Shown one piece after another: positions 4,496 through 6,014 of a DNA stretch of 6,014 nt. The stretch covers positions 1 through 6,014 of the forward strand of contig VAXX01000386.1 of assembly GCA_005885115.1 (NCBI GenBank), written 5' to 3'. Position numbers and translations under genes: made by a program. Positions within the stretch are counted from its first letter, which is position 1. Every line of letters starts with the position of its first letter. The notes beneath the pieces were generated by a model. That model was not told the DNA's origin. It worked only from the letters and a program-made list of their open reading frames with translations, and did no database searches. The stretch is from Actinomycetota bacterium. Lineage in GTDB: Bacteria; Actinomycetota; Actinomycetes; Mycobacteriales; Micromonosporaceae.

Positions 4496-5832
4496 GCGCG
4501 CATACGCCCCACGATGCCGGTGTCGTAGTCGCCGGAGACGAACTCCGGGTTGTCCAGGACCTCGGCGAAGAACGGCAGGTTCTGCTTCGGGCCGGCGATC
4601 TGGAAGGCGGCCACGGCCGCCTTGGCCCGCTCGATCGCGGTGGCCCGGTCCGGCCCGGAGACGATCAGCTTGGCCATCAGTGAATCGTAGTTCGGGGTGA
4701 CGGTCGTACCGGCGGCGTAGCCGGAGTCGACCCGGATACCCTCACCGGCCGGCTCGACCCAGGTGCTGATCGCGCCGGGTCCGGGCAGGAAGCGCTTCGG
4801 GTCCTCGGCGTTGATCCGCAGCTCGATGGCGTGCCCCTGGGGCGCCAGCGCGGCCGGGTCGAACGTCGGCGGCAACCCGGACGCGACGCGCAACTGCTCC
4901 TCGACCAGGTCCACGCCGTACACCGACTCGGTGATCGGGTGCTCGACCTGCAGCCGGGTGTTCATCTCCAGGAAGAAGAACTCGCCGGTGGCCGGGTCGA
5001 GCAGGCACTCGACGGTACCGGCGTTGCGGTAGCCGACGGCCTCACCGGCGCGGACGGCCGCGGCGCACAGCCGGGCCCGCAACTGCGGCGAGACGGCCGG
5101 CGACGGGGACTCCTCGAGTACCTTCTGGTTGCGCCGCTGCACCGAGCACTCCCGCTCGCCCAGCGCCACGACCCGCCCATCGGCGAGCCCGAGGATCTGT
5201 ACCTCGATGTGCCGTACCCGGGGGAAGTACCGCTCGATGAGCACCGACCCGTCGCCGAACATCCGCTCGGCGAAGCCACGCACCTTGTCGTACTCCACCC
5301 GCAGCGCAGCCTCGTCGGCCGCGGCCGCCATGCCCATGCCGCCGCCGCCGGCGGCCGCCTTGACCATGACCGGGTACCCGATCCGCTGCGCCTCGGCCAC
5401 CGCCGCCTCGACGGTGGCGGCCGGGTCGGTGGTCCCCGGCGCGACCGGTACGCCGGCGGCGGCCATCAGGTTCCGTGCGTTGATCTTGTCGCCCATCGCG
5501 TCGATCGCGGCCGGGTCCGGGCCCACCCACACCAGCCCGTGCTCGACGACGGTACGGGCGAAGTCGGCGTTCTCCGACAGGAACCCGTACCCGGGGTGGA
5601 TCGCCTGGGCGCCGGTGGCCTTGGCGGCGGACAGGATCGCCTCCACGTTGCGGTACGACTGGGCGGGGTTGGCCGGTCCGAGGAGTACCGCCTCGTCGGC
5701 TTCGGCGACGAACGGCAGCCCGGCGTCGGCCTCGGAGTACACCGCGACGGTACGGATCCCGAGCCGCTTGGCGGTCCGGATCACCCGGCGGGCGATCTCC
5801 CCGCGATTGGCGACGAGCAGCGAGCCGATCAT
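4492..5832 (-). CDS. accC: Biotin carboxylase (alpha) subunit of acyl-CoA carboxylase, without carrier domain (446 aa)
   Basis: This subunit carboxylates biotin with ATP and bicarbonate for transfer by the beta subunit. All three parts of the fold are visible. The N-terminal domain has LLVANRGEIARRVIRTAKRL and AIHPGYGFLSENADFA (78-93). The ATP-grasp domain has GDKINAR (K116), VMVKAAAGGGGMGM (155-168), RHIEVQ (H208, E210), ECSVQRRNQKVLEESPSP (K237) and FFLEMNTRLQVEHP (E289, N291, R293, E297). The C-terminal domain has ELRINAEDP (R339) and ends GDYDTGIVGRMRA. The usual catalytic residues of E. coli AccC have counterparts. The glycine loop has Met where many members have Lys or Arg (GGGGMGM). 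The length matches free-standing AccC. Many actinobacterial alpha subunits are about 650 residues with a C-terminal biotin domain; none is present here or elsewhere in the window. The ATG at 5832 follows GAAAGGG by seven bases and lies 17 bases after the regulator's stop. The stop overlaps the lyase GTG. Confidence 0.95.
   Translation of the reverse strand: MIGSLLVANRGEIARRVIRTAKRLGIRTVAVYSEADAGLPFVAEADEAVLLGPANPAQSYRNVEAILSAAKATGAQAIHPGYGFLSENADFARTVVEHGLVWVGPDPAAIDAMGDKINARNLMAAAGVPVAPGTTDPAATVEAAVAEAQRIGYPVMVKAAAGGGGMGMAAAADEAALRVEYDKVRGFAERMFGDGSVLIERYFPRVRHIEVQILGLADGRVVALGERECSVQRRNQKVLEESPSPAVSPQLRARLCAAAVRAGEAVGYRNAGTVECLLDPATGEFFFLEMNTRLQVEHPITESVYGVDLVEEQLRVASGLPPTFDPAALAPQGHAIELRINAEDPKRFLPGPGAISTWVEPAGEGIRVDSGYAAGTTVTPNYDSLMAKLIVSGPDRATAIERAKAAVAAFQIAGPKQNLPFFAEVLDNPEFVSGDYDTGIVGRMRA
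4558..4998 (-). repeat. 441-bp biotin carboxylase block, native copy
   Basis: This is the original location of the block copied to 3965-4405. It starts at the first base of codon 279 (Asp) and ends at the last base of codon 425 (Val), so both ends fall on codon boundaries. The distance between copies is 593 bases. Confidence 0.95.
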
Positions 5833-5840
5833 GTACCAAC

Positions 5841-5847
5841 CCTTTCG
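5841..5847 (-). promoter_or_regulatory. Ribosome binding site of the biotin carboxylase gene
   Basis: On the minus strand GAAAGGG lies at a good distance (about eight bases) before the ATG at 5832. It supports that start. The gap to the regulator gene is only 17 bases and has no room for a promoter, so the two genes are probably co-transcribed. Confidence 0.6.
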
Positions 5848-5849
5848 CG

Positions 5850-6014
5850 TCAGTGGTGGTTGAGCAGTGCCGCGAGGGTGGCGGCACGCAGCAGCTCGGC
5901 GCGGCGTACCCGGTCGACCTCGCCGCCGAGGAACGGGGTCGAGTTCATCAGGCCGAACGCCGCGTGCGCGAGTACCCGCGCCTCCGGGGCGTCCAGCTCG
6001 TCCCGCAGCGCGGT
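5850..6014 (-). CDS. TetR-family transcriptional regulator, C-terminal 54 residues (partial)
   Basis: Only the C-terminal end is in the window; the DNA-binding helix-turn-helix lies beyond the right edge. The visible part reads DELDAPEARVLAHAAFGLMN, then STPFL, then RRAELLRAATLAALLNHH and TGA at 5852-5850. The R-x-x-x-AAFGLMNS helix and the final LLRAATLAAL helix resemble the ligand/dimer domain of actinobacterial TetR proteins found beside acyl-CoA catabolism genes. The stop lies 17 bases before the carboxylase ATG, so it probably heads the same operon and controls it, perhaps responding to an acyl-CoA. The palindrome at 738-749 is a candidate binding site. The family call rests on a short fragment. 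Confidence 0.7.
   Translation of the reverse strand, partial: TALRDELDAPEARVLAHAAFGLMNSTPFLGGEVDRVRRAELLRAATLAALLNHH

Overview
The window is high-GC DNA in which every supported gene lies on the minus strand. Gene content (acyl-CoA carboxylase subunits, HMG-CoA lyase, a TetR-family regulator and a chaplin-type surface protein) points to a filamentous actinomycete. I infer Micromonosporaceae from the style of the proteins and the abundance of GTAC, but the sequence alone cannot prove the family.

In transcription order (right to left) the layout is as follows. The C-terminal end of a TetR-family regulator occupies 6014-5850. A complete 446-residue biotin carboxylase subunit follows at 5832-4492. 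An HMG-CoA lyase gene at 4495-3107 overlaps the carboxylase stop by four bases. A short gap leads to a secreted, Ala/Pro/Thr/Val-rich protein of unknown function at 3043-2258. A 225-base leader rich in inverted repeats follows, then a secreted five-repeat chaplin-like protein at 2032-830. A strong 15-bp hairpin (781-815) closes that unit. A TetR-type palindrome and the start of an acyl-CoA carboxylase beta (carboxyltransferase) subunit at 710-1 complete the window; this last gene runs off the left edge.

The carboxylase subunits and the lyase fit leucine/isovalerate breakdown. The carboxylase converts 3-methylcrotonyl-CoA to 3-methylglutaconyl-CoA, and after hydration the lyase splits HMG-CoA into acetyl-CoA and acetoacetate. 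The TetR protein is the likely local regulator. Two cell-surface genes of the aerial-hypha type sit between the lyase and the beta subunit, which has its own operator-like site.

The most striking feature is a rearrangement inside the lyase gene. A 441-bp block encoding residues 279-425 of the biotin carboxylase (440 of 441 bases identical) lies in frame after lyase codon 30. It is followed by a second, diverged copy of lyase codons 11-30. The 462-residue product would be a lyase split by a carboxylase fragment and is probably inactive as a lyase. This could be a real duplication with deletion or an assembly error; raw reads across the junctions would decide.
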